Both the position numbers and the translations under genes were made by a program. A DNA stretch of 64,000 nt, from contig JAFFJZ010000026.1 in NCBI GenBank assembly GCA_018340375.1, positions 992,001-1,056,000 on the forward strand. Reading direction: 5' to 3'. The DNA is from Gonatopus flavifemur (taxonomy: Eukaryota; Arthropoda; Insecta; Hymenoptera; Dryinidae). Positions 22,801 through 31,222 of the stretch are shown here, piece after piece; the stretch's first letter is position 1; each line of letters opens with the position of its first letter. The notes beneath the pieces were generated by a model. The model was given only the letters and a program-made list of their open reading frames with translations. It did no database searches and was not told where the DNA came from.

Positions 22801-25800
22801 AAATGTAAACCGACACCACTGCTGAGCATAAGACTAAAGTTTTATAAATGTTTACCATATGTTAGGAAGAATGAAATCAAATTTATAATAACTTTACTTA
22901 CATCGTGGGTGATTTTTAGAGAATGAATCGCCATGTTGATCAAAGAATCCCCCGCTTTGAATTCCACCACATCAGGTTGTCGATTCTCCAATTGACTCAA
23001 CTTAGCATTTAGCATGGAGTTAGTTAAATAACCATTCATTAAATTAGGTAATAATCCAAAATCGTATGCCGATGACCTGAAAAGCAATTCACGTTGAATG
23101 TAAATGTGGAATTCCGAAAAAGAAAAGTTCAAAGAACGTACCAATGTTGAGGATCGTCTCGCATCAAAGTAAAATCCAATGTTACTTCTTCGTCTTCGAG
23201 TTTACCATTCTGAACTACAGCTACGTTTCGCGTGACTGCTTCGTAACCTGGAGCACTGACGGTGATATTGTACTCCCCGGGTGCCAAAATACGCCAATAA
23301 TCACCTTCTTTAGCGGTATAAATATCGTGTTGAATTCCTTGGACTGATACTTTAGCGTGGGGGACAGGATTACCAATGGATGAGTGAACTTTCCCATGTA
23401 TTCCTTTACGCGACTATTATTCAACACGTATAAAAATTATTAGATTTCAATATAAGTTCATTTTTTTACAATGAGAAATAATATTCACCATTTCAATGAA
23501 AATTAAAAGAGCGTCTCGATTTTCCAACCATAGTTTAGGTAATTCCGAAGCCGGGGGGAATTTAAAACACCCCGTTTCGATGGTTATTTCAAAATCATTA
23601 CTGTGAAGGTAATTGTAATCTTGCATACCCCCGGATACGTAATACCACGCAGCTCCGTTGACTATTCCACCGGGAAAACTTTCATCGAGAACGGAGAGTG
23701 TGTGAGGAATGTGAGGACAAGGTTTTCCAAGATGCATTCTGGGATGAGCCATGGAATAAGTCGATGCTAGCATTTTAAACACATCATCGTCTGGACTAGG
23801 ATTAGCCATATTCGCCACTTGATAAGGTCCGTCGTCGAATGGGTAATTAGCGACTAATGCTCCGCCGTGAAGATTAGCGGACAACACAAATGGAATTTCA
23901 GCAATCCAATTCATAACTGCTTTGGTTTCAGGTTCGCGATTTTTACTAAACTGAAGATAATTCGAATTATTCATTTATTCGTGTAAGTGTATGCACAATT
24001 TTCTAATTAAAATTAGGAATAGCGAGTGACATACTTGATTAATTTCGTACTGATCAGGAAAGTTTCGATTCAGGTCAACTCCATTGGCATTCTCTCTTCC
24101 CTTGCCTCCACTGACATCCCCAACTTTGGAAATTTCATATCCATCTGGGTTCATGCTGGGCATAATGTGTAACCTAACGGTATTGACAATTCTGGTTACT
24201 CGATCATCGCTACCATAATTTTCACATAGATATCTCATTAATAATAATAAGAGTTCTCTGCCAACTACTTCATTTCCATGCATGTTTGCGATGTATTTGA
24301 CTTCTGGTTTCTCTGTGCTGTGTTTTCCAGGATTTTCCGTCACCTCCATTACGTATAGTTCACGATTTTGTACGGATTTTCCTATGCTGTAAAGCCTGGT
24401 GATATTAGGATAATTGCCATGCAATTCTTCCAAATACTTCTTCATTGACGAATAATTATGGTGCTTGAACTCTGGATGGAGTAGAAAGCCATATTCGTCT
24501 CGCGGTTTTAAGTGTTCTTCGACCGTTTTGGTAACTAAATTTTGAAGAAAAATTAAGAAAAACAAAAAAAGAAGAAAAATCAGGGATTGAATCAAAATTT
24601 GTATGAATCAAAGAATAAACAAAGTAAGATAAAGTAACACAAGGTAAGGAGTATAAATAAAAATATAATAACCGAATTTGGGAAAATATTTCGAGGAAAG
24701 AGTGGTATGAAAATTGATTAATCACGTTATTGCTTAAGATAGATAGAATGTTTTATTGGCAATATTGTGCGGTACATAATTTTAGCTATTTAAAACAATA
24801 CCTCACATAAAATCAACGGAGATTTTCTCTGTTCGTTCAATCACATTACATACATTCATTTCTCATAGATTTCTTTAGATTTTTTTTTCATTTTCAATCT
24901 ACACCATAGAACACCAGAGACGCGAATTAAATACAAATTACAATTCACGTGAATTACGAGATTAAATGAATAAAACAATTGAATCATTAATTCAATGATA
25001 AAAATTTGAATACAAAGTCTATGTATAATGTATATTCATAAAAATAATATGTATGTATATATATATAAACATACTATCAAGCTCTCGATTTGAAAATACT
25101 CTTTAGTTGAGATCGTAAAAAATCCAAATGATTATAAATCTTGTTGACAGAGAAATAAAATTCGAAAATTTGAGCAAGAATTCTGTACGGTGCAAATGAC
25201 CTGTGATTCAATTTGGATTCGTTTGATTTTAATGTATGACTTTCAGAAATTCTCTTTTGTATATCAATTTAAACTGTAGTAAATCTTTTGCCAACATCTA
25301 TTACAATACAATATTCAAAATAATTGAAAAGCTTACAAAAGATCATAATCGATAATACAAAATATTCATAAATTCATTCACTCCCGATCAGGAGGGAAAA
25401 TATAACTTCAAAAAATGAAGAGAAAAAAAATGTAATAAAATAAACAAAAAAGAATAAAGTACTTGACATTTGATCGTTCAGAGAGAGCTGTGACAATTCT
25501 TCCTTCAAATTGGATTTTTCCAAAGTAATAACCATCTCTTTCCGTTCAAGGTTTTTCTTGAAAATAAACATTCGAGATCTTTAAGATAATAAAAAACAGA
25601 GAGCAATTAAATGCGTTGTTCAATTCCCCCTTGTAAAAAAGAAGATAAAATAACAATTGAGCAATAATAAAACTTGAAAAATAGTCTATCACGTAATCAC
25701 AAAAATAGTCATATGATTTGTGTCTTTGTACTCATAGACGTAATTGATAGTAAAAATAGATATCTTGTCTGTAGACATCGAGTTTTGATGAAGTAGCTTC

Positions 25801-27869
25801 TCCATACCTTGTGTACTATTATATAGTTACTTTAATTCAAAAAGTTAATGTGGCATTTAAAACGTTTCCTGCTATATTCGTTAACATAAATGAAGCACAC
25901 GGTTCCAAATATGAAATTAGAGAATGAATTCTGTAAAATAAATATAAAAGAAAAAATGTAAATATAAGTGTAAATAAAATGAATCATGGCGTGAGATGAG
26001 AAAATAAAATATAAAAAAAAAGCAAAAGTTTACATTCTGATATATTCACCAAGAATTTGTAATGTGGTTTTTGAAAATCATTAATAAGAATTATTTATTC
26101 CATGATCTTTTCAAAACGTCAGTAATCTTTATCATCATAGTCAGATAATGCTCTATATAATGCAGGTAAACGAATTAGTGAGGGCAAAACTTCGAGATAA
26201 TCAATGTTATCTTTACCTTGTTCGTTAAAACGTTCCTTTCTTAGAGTGAAATTTAATATGACTGGATGACCTTTTTCTACAGTAACAGGTATCTTCTCAC
26301 TCGGGAAGTATCTGAAAAAATTAATTATCCGCAACATTGTGACTATGATAAACACAATAATGATGTATTTGCAAAATAGCGTCAATACATTACCCTGGAG
26401 CAGCGGCATACATGATGTAATCTCCTGGAAGTAATAAACGCCAATATTCTCCATTACGTGTAGTCGATATATTGTGATTTATATTTTCAACTACAACATT
26501 GGCACTCTCTATCGGATAACCTTCCGTGTCGGTGACGATCCCTGTAATTGAAAAGTTACTCCACTTGTTTCTCAGAACATGATGTATAATATCGTATACC
26601 TTTCACGCCTATGTGAGCCTGTTCAAGATACTTCAACAGAGATTCTTTGTTCAAAGCCCAGAACCTTGGTATTTCCGAAGCATTTGGATACTTGCAACAA
26701 CTCAATTCAAATGTTATCTCTAGCGCATTGGATATAGCATAATTAAAATCTTGCATCCCTCCTATTACTTGATACCTTCAACAAAAACGTTTTGTGAATA
26801 TATAAACATGAGTAAATAATCAAATGAATAATTGTATAAATTCTCACCAGTATGCTCCATTTGTCACTCCATCTTTAAAATATTCTGGGAAACAGCTGTT
26901 TCCTCTATGCATATGAGGATTATTATCGGCATAGACATGAGCTAAATACCTGAATAATTCATCATCAGGACTTTTACTTTCTGTGCAGCAATTTTGATTA
27001 ATGCTGCAATCATTTGAAGAAGACTCATTAGAAACATAGAATTAATATGCAAATCTTAATCAATGGTATATAAAAATGTTGTACCCAGAATCATAAGGAT
27101 AGCTTGCCACTACAGCACCACCATGAAAATTAGCAGACAAAACAAATGGCTCACTAGCGATCCATGTCATCATGGCAATAGTTTCATTTTGTCGTCCATC
27201 CAATATTTGACTACCCTTGGGCAATTGAGAAATATTATCATCAAACTGATCAGGGAAATCTCTATTCAAATCAACTCCATTTGCATTTTGTCTACCCGTG
27301 TAATCATCCAGAGAATTGCACATCCCCTCCTGAGGCATTAATAACATCAATAATGAAACTTGCAAATTTTGATACATGATGTTGGTAAAGAATCAAGAAA
27401 AAAACAATTTAAGGAGGTATACCTTTGATTTTTCAAAACCATCTGGATTCATAGATGGCATCAGGAATATGTCTGTATTATTGACCAATCGAGTAACTCT
27501 GTCATCCTTTCCGTAATTATGAAGAAGATATTTGGCGAGGTGAATTAAAAGTTCTCTGCCGACTGATTCATCACCGTGCATGTTGGCAACATATTTGATC
27601 ATCGGTTCACCCAAACTTCGTTCTTTAACATTTTCAGAGATTTCGATGACCAAGAGATCCCTGCCTTCAACGGATTTGCCGATCGAGAATACTCTTGCTA
27701 AATTCGGATAAGTTTCGGCTAAGGAATTGAATAATCTTTTGAGGTCCTCATAATGAGTGTAACGTGGAATAATCTTGTCTTGTTTCGAATTGACACGAGA
27801 GTTTAGTGCGTAACCGTTAACCACTATGATACACAGAAAAAAATTAAGTACAACAGTTTTAAAGGCCAT
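13894..27869 (-). CDS. CPD: Carboxypeptidase D (silver-like), membrane form, 15 exons
   Basis: This is an M14 metallocarboxypeptidase of the N/E subfamily that trims C-terminal Lys or Arg in the secretory pathway. Exons in order: 27423-27869, 27085-27329, 26848-27003, 26600-26775, 26394-26541, 26217-26311, 24035-24534, 23489-23950, 23142-23413, 22902-23076, 19875-20239, 19659-19800, 14356-15796, 14106-14285, 13894-14030. All junctions are GT-AG and in frame, giving about 1646 aa. A signal peptide covers residues 1-20. Unit 1 has zinc ligands H98/E101 (HGDE) and H218, R162, N171-R172 and catalytic E306. Unit 2 has H508/E511 (HGNE), H617 and E714. Units 3 (about 834-1150) and 4 (about 1150-1530) keep the fold but lack these residues. 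Each unit ends in a transthyretin-like domain. A single membrane segment near 1532-1556 ([11 protein letters not shown] onward) precedes an acidic tail of roughly 90 residues. Drosophila silver has three units; four is what the sequence shows here. The start was chosen for the signal peptide; upstream in-frame starts at 28055 lack one. Confidence 0.93.
16404..16690. mobile_element. Foldback, CCCTTTAAGTACACA ends
   Basis: The left arm AACCCTTTAAGTACACACA pairs with the right arm TGTGTGTACTTGAAGGGT. An inner GTGCGAA/TTCGCAC pair adds to the stem. TAA on both sides may be a target duplication. Confidence 0.6.
18292..18426. mobile_element. GGTAGGGGGTCTTTT MITE, second copy, 8-bp TSD
   Basis: It has the same ends as 1789-1939 (GGTAGGGGGTCTTTT and AAAAGACCCCCTACC) but a different interior. 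The flanks AATAACAG are at 18284-18291 and 18427-18434. Confidence 0.8.
19049..19281. mobile_element. CACGGAAAGAAA palindromic element, TSD AA
   Basis: Arms of roughly 100 bp pair from CACGGAAAGAAAAATCGTGG inward; the centre contains CCAAGCGT blocks. The flanks are AA at 19047-19048 and 19282-19283. It shares only its ends with 47831-48051 and 55949-56250. Confidence 0.8.
21652..21908. mobile_element. hAT-like MITE, CAGTGTTGCCAG end, near-8-bp TSD
   Basis: It starts CAGTGTTGCCAGG and ends GCAACGCTG. The flanks TTCACATA and CTCACATA agree at 7 of 8 positions. Apart from the ends, this copy is not obviously palindromic. Confidence 0.6.
22061..22497. mobile_element. Foldback CCAAAAATGCCGTGTGCAGCG with nested MITE
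   Basis: The ends CCAAAAATGCCGTGTGCAGC are in inversion, and the arms continue with the ACAGACA block. The left arm is split by 22132-22346. Confidence 0.65.
22132..22346. mobile_element. AGGGGGCATAAACTCAAATG MITE
   Basis: The ends are inverted copies (AGGGGGCATAAACTCAAATG and CATTTGAATTTATGCCTCT), and the arms share the CGTACGGTACCTTCA block. The related element at 29498-29718 has a 9-bp TSD. Confidence 0.65.
24535..26118. other. CPD intron 6, 1.6 kb, no exon seen
   Basis: This AT-rich sequence lies between the short-form stop and unit 2. For the short transcript it would be 3' UTR and downstream DNA. No repeat with clear ends was found. Confidence 0.55.
26119..27869 (-). CDS. CPD: Carboxypeptidase D, short soluble form (alternative end)
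   Basis: If the donor at 26217/26216 (CAAG|GTAAAG) is not used, exon 6 reads on to a TGA at 26119-26121. The product has exons 1-5 plus 26119-26311, about 454 aa: one complete active carboxypeptidase unit with signal peptide, its transthyretin-like domain and a tail ending in an Asp-rich DYDDKDY. With the donor used, a one-base overhang joins exon 7 (24534) in frame. Drosophila silver is known to make single-domain secreted and multi-domain membrane forms, so two forms here are plausible. That both are expressed is inference. Confidence 0.6.
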
Positions 27870-28105
27870 ATCTTTGGAGTGATGATTGAGCGTTGGATAT
27901 GGTGGAAAAGGAAAATTGAATGAAAATCTGTTACTGTTGTCTACTGTGCCTGATATCTGCTGATATCTACCAATATCTACCAGAGCACAGATCGCATCAA
28001 ATCGCAGGCAGAGTTGCCAACTGGTTTTGAATTCCCCCACTAGAAAGAAAATCAAAACTCCCTAAATTTCACTCAAAAACACCTGTAATTTTGGTTGAAG
28101 AATAA

Positions 28106-28266
28106 GGCTGGCCTCCCATGGACCGGAATTCGTTCTGGTGGAATGACTTTAAACCAATCGCTTTCACAATTTCTTTTAGAGCGTTCTATCAGAAATCTAT
28201 AAAAAATTGTGCATTCGTTCAATTTTCATTCCGCCGGAACGAATTCCGGTCCATGGGAGGCCAGCC
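28106..28266. mobile_element. Harbinger-like MITE A, 161 bp, TSD TAA
   Basis: The ends are GGCTGGCCTCCCATGGACC and its inversion, and the arms run on through GGAATTCGTT. The flanks are TAA at 28103-28105 and 28267-28269. It starts about 240 bp upstream of the CPD start codon, so it is probably near the CPD promoter. Confidence 0.85.
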
Positions 28267-28319
28267 TAAAGAATATCATTCAAACATATATACAGGGTGT
28301 CGCAGAACATAGTATCAAT

Positions 28320-28690
28320 AGCTAAGTTCGTTGAGTGGTGTCCCAAGTTACCCCAACTTGCTCCAAGTATTTTGGATTCGTTATTTCCAATTATAGGAAC
28401 GAAATGATTGGTTTGTTACAAGTTAGAGCGGTAAACACCCGTTGGACCGAAAGCCCGTTAGGCCGAAACACCGTTGGACCGAAATTTATTTGACCGAATT
28501 ACAATAATCCGAAAAAGTCTTGGTGACATTTTGTCTTATTCGCACACGACTAGTAACGTATAGTAAGATTTCGGATTATTGTCATTCGGTAAAATAAATT
28601 TCGGTCCAACGGTCTTTCGACCTAACGGGCTTTCGGTCCAAAGGGTGTTCACCGTTAGAGCAACCCAGAACACGTAGAACGAACGAACCT
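28320..28690. mobile_element. AGGTTCGTTCGTTCTACGTG element split by a MITE
   Basis: It reads from the AGCTAAGTTCG end to the AGGTTCGTTCGTTCTACGTG end (inverse orientation). Unbroken sisters are at 63311-63450 and 29816-29944. The insertion is at 28430-28653. Confidence 0.75.
28430..28653. mobile_element. GGTAAACACCCG MITE, reference copy, TSD GTTAGAGC
   Basis: The ends are GGTAAACACCCGTTGGACCG and CGGTCCAAAGGGTGTTCACC. The arms pair past GAAAGCCCGTTAGG and CGAAATTTATTTGACCG. The 8-bp flank GTTAGAGC repeats at 28422-28429 and 28654-28661. The intact sister at 63311-63450 confirms the empty site. Confidence 0.9.
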
Positions 28691-28714
28691 AATATTTCAA
28701 CAGCATATTCCTGA

Positions 28715-28875
28715 GGCTGGCCTCCCATGGACCAGAATTTGTTCCGGCGGAATGAAAATTGAACCAATGCACAATTTTTTATAGATTTCTGATAGAACGC
28801 TCTAAAAGAAATTGTGAAAGCGATTGGTTTAAAGTCATTCCGCCGGAACGAATTCCGGTCCATGGGAGGCCAGCC
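28715..28875. mobile_element. Harbinger-like MITE A, second copy, TSD TGA
   Basis: It has the same 161-bp length and sequence as 28106-28266 in the opposite sense. TGA is at 28712-28714 and 28876-28878; the second TGA is shared with the next element. Confidence 0.85.
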
Positions 28876-28878
28876 TGA

Positions 28879-29116
28879 GGCTGGTCTCCCATGCAACCGA
28901 ATTGTCCGGAACGGAAAGATCCTAATTGGTAGAATACTGGTTTCATTTGGATATAACTAAAACAATACTAACCATTCACCAATTATGAGCGTTCCGTTCC
29001 GGACAATCCTAATTGGTAGAATACTAGTTTCATTTGGATATAACCATAACAATACTAGGGATCCACCAATTATGAGCGTTCCGTTCCGGACAATTCGGTT
29101 GTATGGGAGCCCAGCC
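28879..29116. mobile_element. Harbinger-like MITE B, 238 bp, TSD TGA
   Basis: It begins GGCTGGTCTCCCATGCAACC and ends GGTTGTATGGGAGCCCAGCC. The interior (GAATTGTCCGGAACGG arms, internal duplication TCCTAATTGGTAGAATACT) is unrelated to MITE A. TGA flanks lie at 28876-28878 and 29117-29119. Confidence 0.85.
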
Positions 29117-29127
29117 TGAGAGAAAAC

Positions 29128-29357
29128 CATTGAACTCTATATCATACTGGAAAGCGCACTATTGAACTCTATATCATACTGGAAAGAGAGAAGGTTGCTT
29201 TGAGTGGGAAGCTTTCTCTTTTGTTTATATTAATGAACTATAGTCGCATCTATTCTTGAAGAGAGATAGCATCCCACTCGAAAATTCAAAATCTCACCGG
29301 ACTATACTATAGAAAACATGAGAAGTGCGCCTTCCAGTATGATATAGAGTTCAATGG
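29128..29357. repeat. Foldback CCATTGAACTCTATATCAT
   Basis: The arms CCATTGAACTCTATATCATA pair from the two ends. The left arm is locally duplicated (ATTGAACTCTATATCATACT occurs twice). Confidence 0.65.
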
Positions 29358-29497
29358 AGAAAACTGAACTGAACAACCTTTCCAGTTGACATTTTTCGAT
29401 CCGAAGCTTAGGCCGGAGACTCATGCTAGCGACACCATTAGAAGAAAAAAGAGATCCGAGTTAAAAATATCTTCCCTCTGCTTTCTTCGGTAAACAC

Positions 29498-29718
29498 AGG
29501 GGGCATAATCTCGAACAGAAAATTTTCAAACGGATTTCAGCGCTGCCATACAGTAGTACAGTGAACTATTTTACATGTATACACTAATACTAATTCGAAA
29601 ATCGGTGTGATTTGTTCATTGTTTGTGTTAGTTGTATCTATGGTGAATAATTCACTGTACTACCGTACGGCAGCGCTGAAATCCGTTTGAGAATGTTGCA
29701 TTTGAGATTATGCCCCCT
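29498..29718. mobile_element. AGGGGGCATAA MITE, 9-bp TSD
   Basis: The ends AGGGGGCATAA and TTATGCCCCCT are in inversion with long arms (CGGATTTCAGCGCTGCC block). The flanks GGTAAACAC (29489-29497) and GGTTAACAC (29719-29727) differ by one base. It landed on the tip of the GGTAAACACCCG element. Confidence 0.8.
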
Positions 29719-29735
29719 GGGTTAACACCCGTTGG

Positions 29736-30065
29736 CAGGATTGGGTTTATTACGTGAATTTTCAATTTCTTACGTATCATACTTGGTTTCTGACATGTAA
29801 TATATAGCTGAGTTCGTTTACTGGTGTCCCAAGTTACCCCAACTTACTCCAAGTATATTGGATTCGCGATTTCCAGTTATAGAAACGAAATAATTGGTTT
29901 GGTACAAGTTGGAGCAACTCACAGCACGTAGAACGAACGAACCTTATGTAAGATACTTGAACCCTCCTGTCCCCAAGGCAAGGGGTTGTTTTTATGCGTA
30001 AGATACTCGTTTTCTTACGTGTCGTAAAGTATGTAAAATACTTGGAAGTATATTAAGTGACCCTG
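29736..30065. mobile_element. CAGGGTTGG MITE with nested element, TSD CCCGTTGG
   Basis: It runs from CAGGATTGGGTTTATTACG to AAGTGACCCTG. The perfect 8-bp flank CCCGTTGG is at 29728-29735 and 30066-30073. Its middle is interrupted by 29816-29944. Confidence 0.85.
29816..29944. mobile_element. AGGTTCGTTCGTT element, innermost guest
   Basis: It reads AGCTGAGTTCGTTTACTGG to CTACGTGCTG in reverse (…GAACGAACGAACCT). The sister copies are 63311-63450 and the split 28320-28690. Confidence 0.7.
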
Positions 30066-30297
30066 CCCGTTGGACCGAAATTCATTGTACCGAATGACAA
30101 TGATCCGAAAAAATCTTGGTGACATTTTGTCTTATTCGCACACGACTAGTAACGTATAGTAAGATTTCGGATTATTGTCATTTGGTAAAATACATTTCGG
30201 TGCAACAGTGTTTCGGTCCAACGGGTGTTTACCCATCTTTCTTCTAATGGTGTTGCGCGCGACAGTCGCGATCACACGCTAGCATGAGTCTCCGGAT

Positions 30298-30466
30298 CAG
30301 TGATGCCAGCATTTGGTCGACCGAGTCGATTTTCCCTCTCCATCACATCATCTGTCTGTATAGAAATGTCACACACACAATCAAACCTCCGACAAAAGAA
30401 ATTTGGTTGTATACAGCGGGATGGAGTGGGAAAATCGACTCGGTCGACCAAATGCTGGCATCACTG
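30298..30466. mobile_element. hAT-like MITE, first of a tandem pair, TSD CTCCGGAT
   Basis: The ends are CAGTGATGCCAG and CTGGCATCACTG. The arms pair through CATTTGGTCGACCGAGTCGA and TTTTCCC. CTCCGGAT stands at 30290-30297 and 30467-30474. Confidence 0.9.
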
Positions 30467-30474
30467 CTCCGGAT

Positions 30475-30658
30475 CAGTGATGCCAGAGATTCGAGACCGC
30501 TTCCCCTTTCTCCCACCATGCGGAATAAGTCGGGTGGGCGACAGAGAAAGAGTAACTATCACTCTCTCGCTCGCTCGACTTATTCCGCATGGTGGGAGAA
30601 AGGGGAAGCGCCAATGGGGTGAGTTAATACGGTCTCGGTCTCGAATCTAGCATCACTG
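30475..30658. mobile_element. hAT-like MITE, second of the pair, TSD CTCCGGAT
   Basis: It starts CAGTGATGCCAGAGATTCG and ends CTAGCATCACTG. The arms pair (CGCTTCCCCTTTCTCCCACC block), but the right arm carries an extra stretch of about 20 bp. CTCCGGAT stands at 30467-30474 and again at 30659-30666. Confidence 0.9.
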
Positions 30659-30666
30659 CTCCGGAT

Positions 30667-31222
30667 TACGTGCCAACCCTGCCCTGTTCTTCAACTCACT
30701 CTCCAGATGGCGTATTTAAGACAGATGACAGCCCCTTCTTACTCTACAAAACTTTGTTTTGAAACTCAGCTGATTATGTCATAGTTGCGCGCGCATCGCA
30801 CAAAACGTCAAATACCCAAATGTTCTCCGACGCAGATTACGTCGGGGTGTTCAGTTGTATCCATTGGTATCAACTCCATTGGTCATTTTTCACGACACTT
30901 GATGCATCCCTATTTCTTTGATATCGGGTCATGAAACTTGGCCTCGCATCAACATTATTGTTTCTGAATTTATCTCACGTGGTGATGTAAAAAATCAGAT
31001 AGACTTGAACGCTGTTCAAACTTGGTGATAAGAAAAACCGGTAACGATTTGAATTATATTGAAAGGAAAATTTAACTTTCGCATTGTTGTCTGTACATTT
31101 CCATCGTTGGTCGATATGAAAAAATTCTAGATTACGCTTTTCTCTTTACAATAGGGTCTGAGGAACAGTTCGGGTGATGATCGACGATCATCCGTATTAG
31201 TACATGTGATTTTCAGTCTCAG
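30667..31222. other. Upstream region of the two-pore channel gene
   Basis: No element with clear ends is seen. A TTTTCAGTCTCAG acceptor-like sequence sits directly before the ATG at 31223, so a 5' non-coding exon may lie upstream. The promoter cannot be placed. Confidence 0.45.

Larger units (their letters stand above)
20240..22901. other. CPD intron 10 (2.7 kb)
   Basis: It holds a degenerate copy of the 10044 tandem unit (20586-20690), a hAT-like MITE (21652-21908) and a double-nested foldback (22061-22497). The long minus-strand frame at 20974-21282 is a low-complexity Phe/Leu/Ser run with no coding support. Confidence 0.6.
29489..30233. mobile_element. GGTAAACACCCG MITE swollen by three guests
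   Basis: Its ends are GGTAAACAC at 29489 and GGGTGTTTACC at 30233. An 8-bp CTTTCTTC flanks it (29481-29488 and, three bases out, 30237-30244). A copy of about 190 bp is now 745 bp because of the elements at 29498, 29736 and 29816. Confidence 0.7.
29410..30296. mobile_element. Outer foldback GGCCGGAGACTCATGCTAGCG hosting a nest
   Basis: The left arm (29410-29446: GGCCGGAGACTCATGCTAGC, then ACACCATTAGAAG) pairs with the right arm (30241-30296: CTTCTAATGGTGT, then GCTAGCATGAGTCTCCGG). Everything between and just after is later insertion. Confidence 0.65.

Noticed and set aside
22902..24534. CPD unit 2 as an independent gene
   Set aside because: There is no signal peptide or start context, and the donor at 26217 joins it in frame to unit 1.
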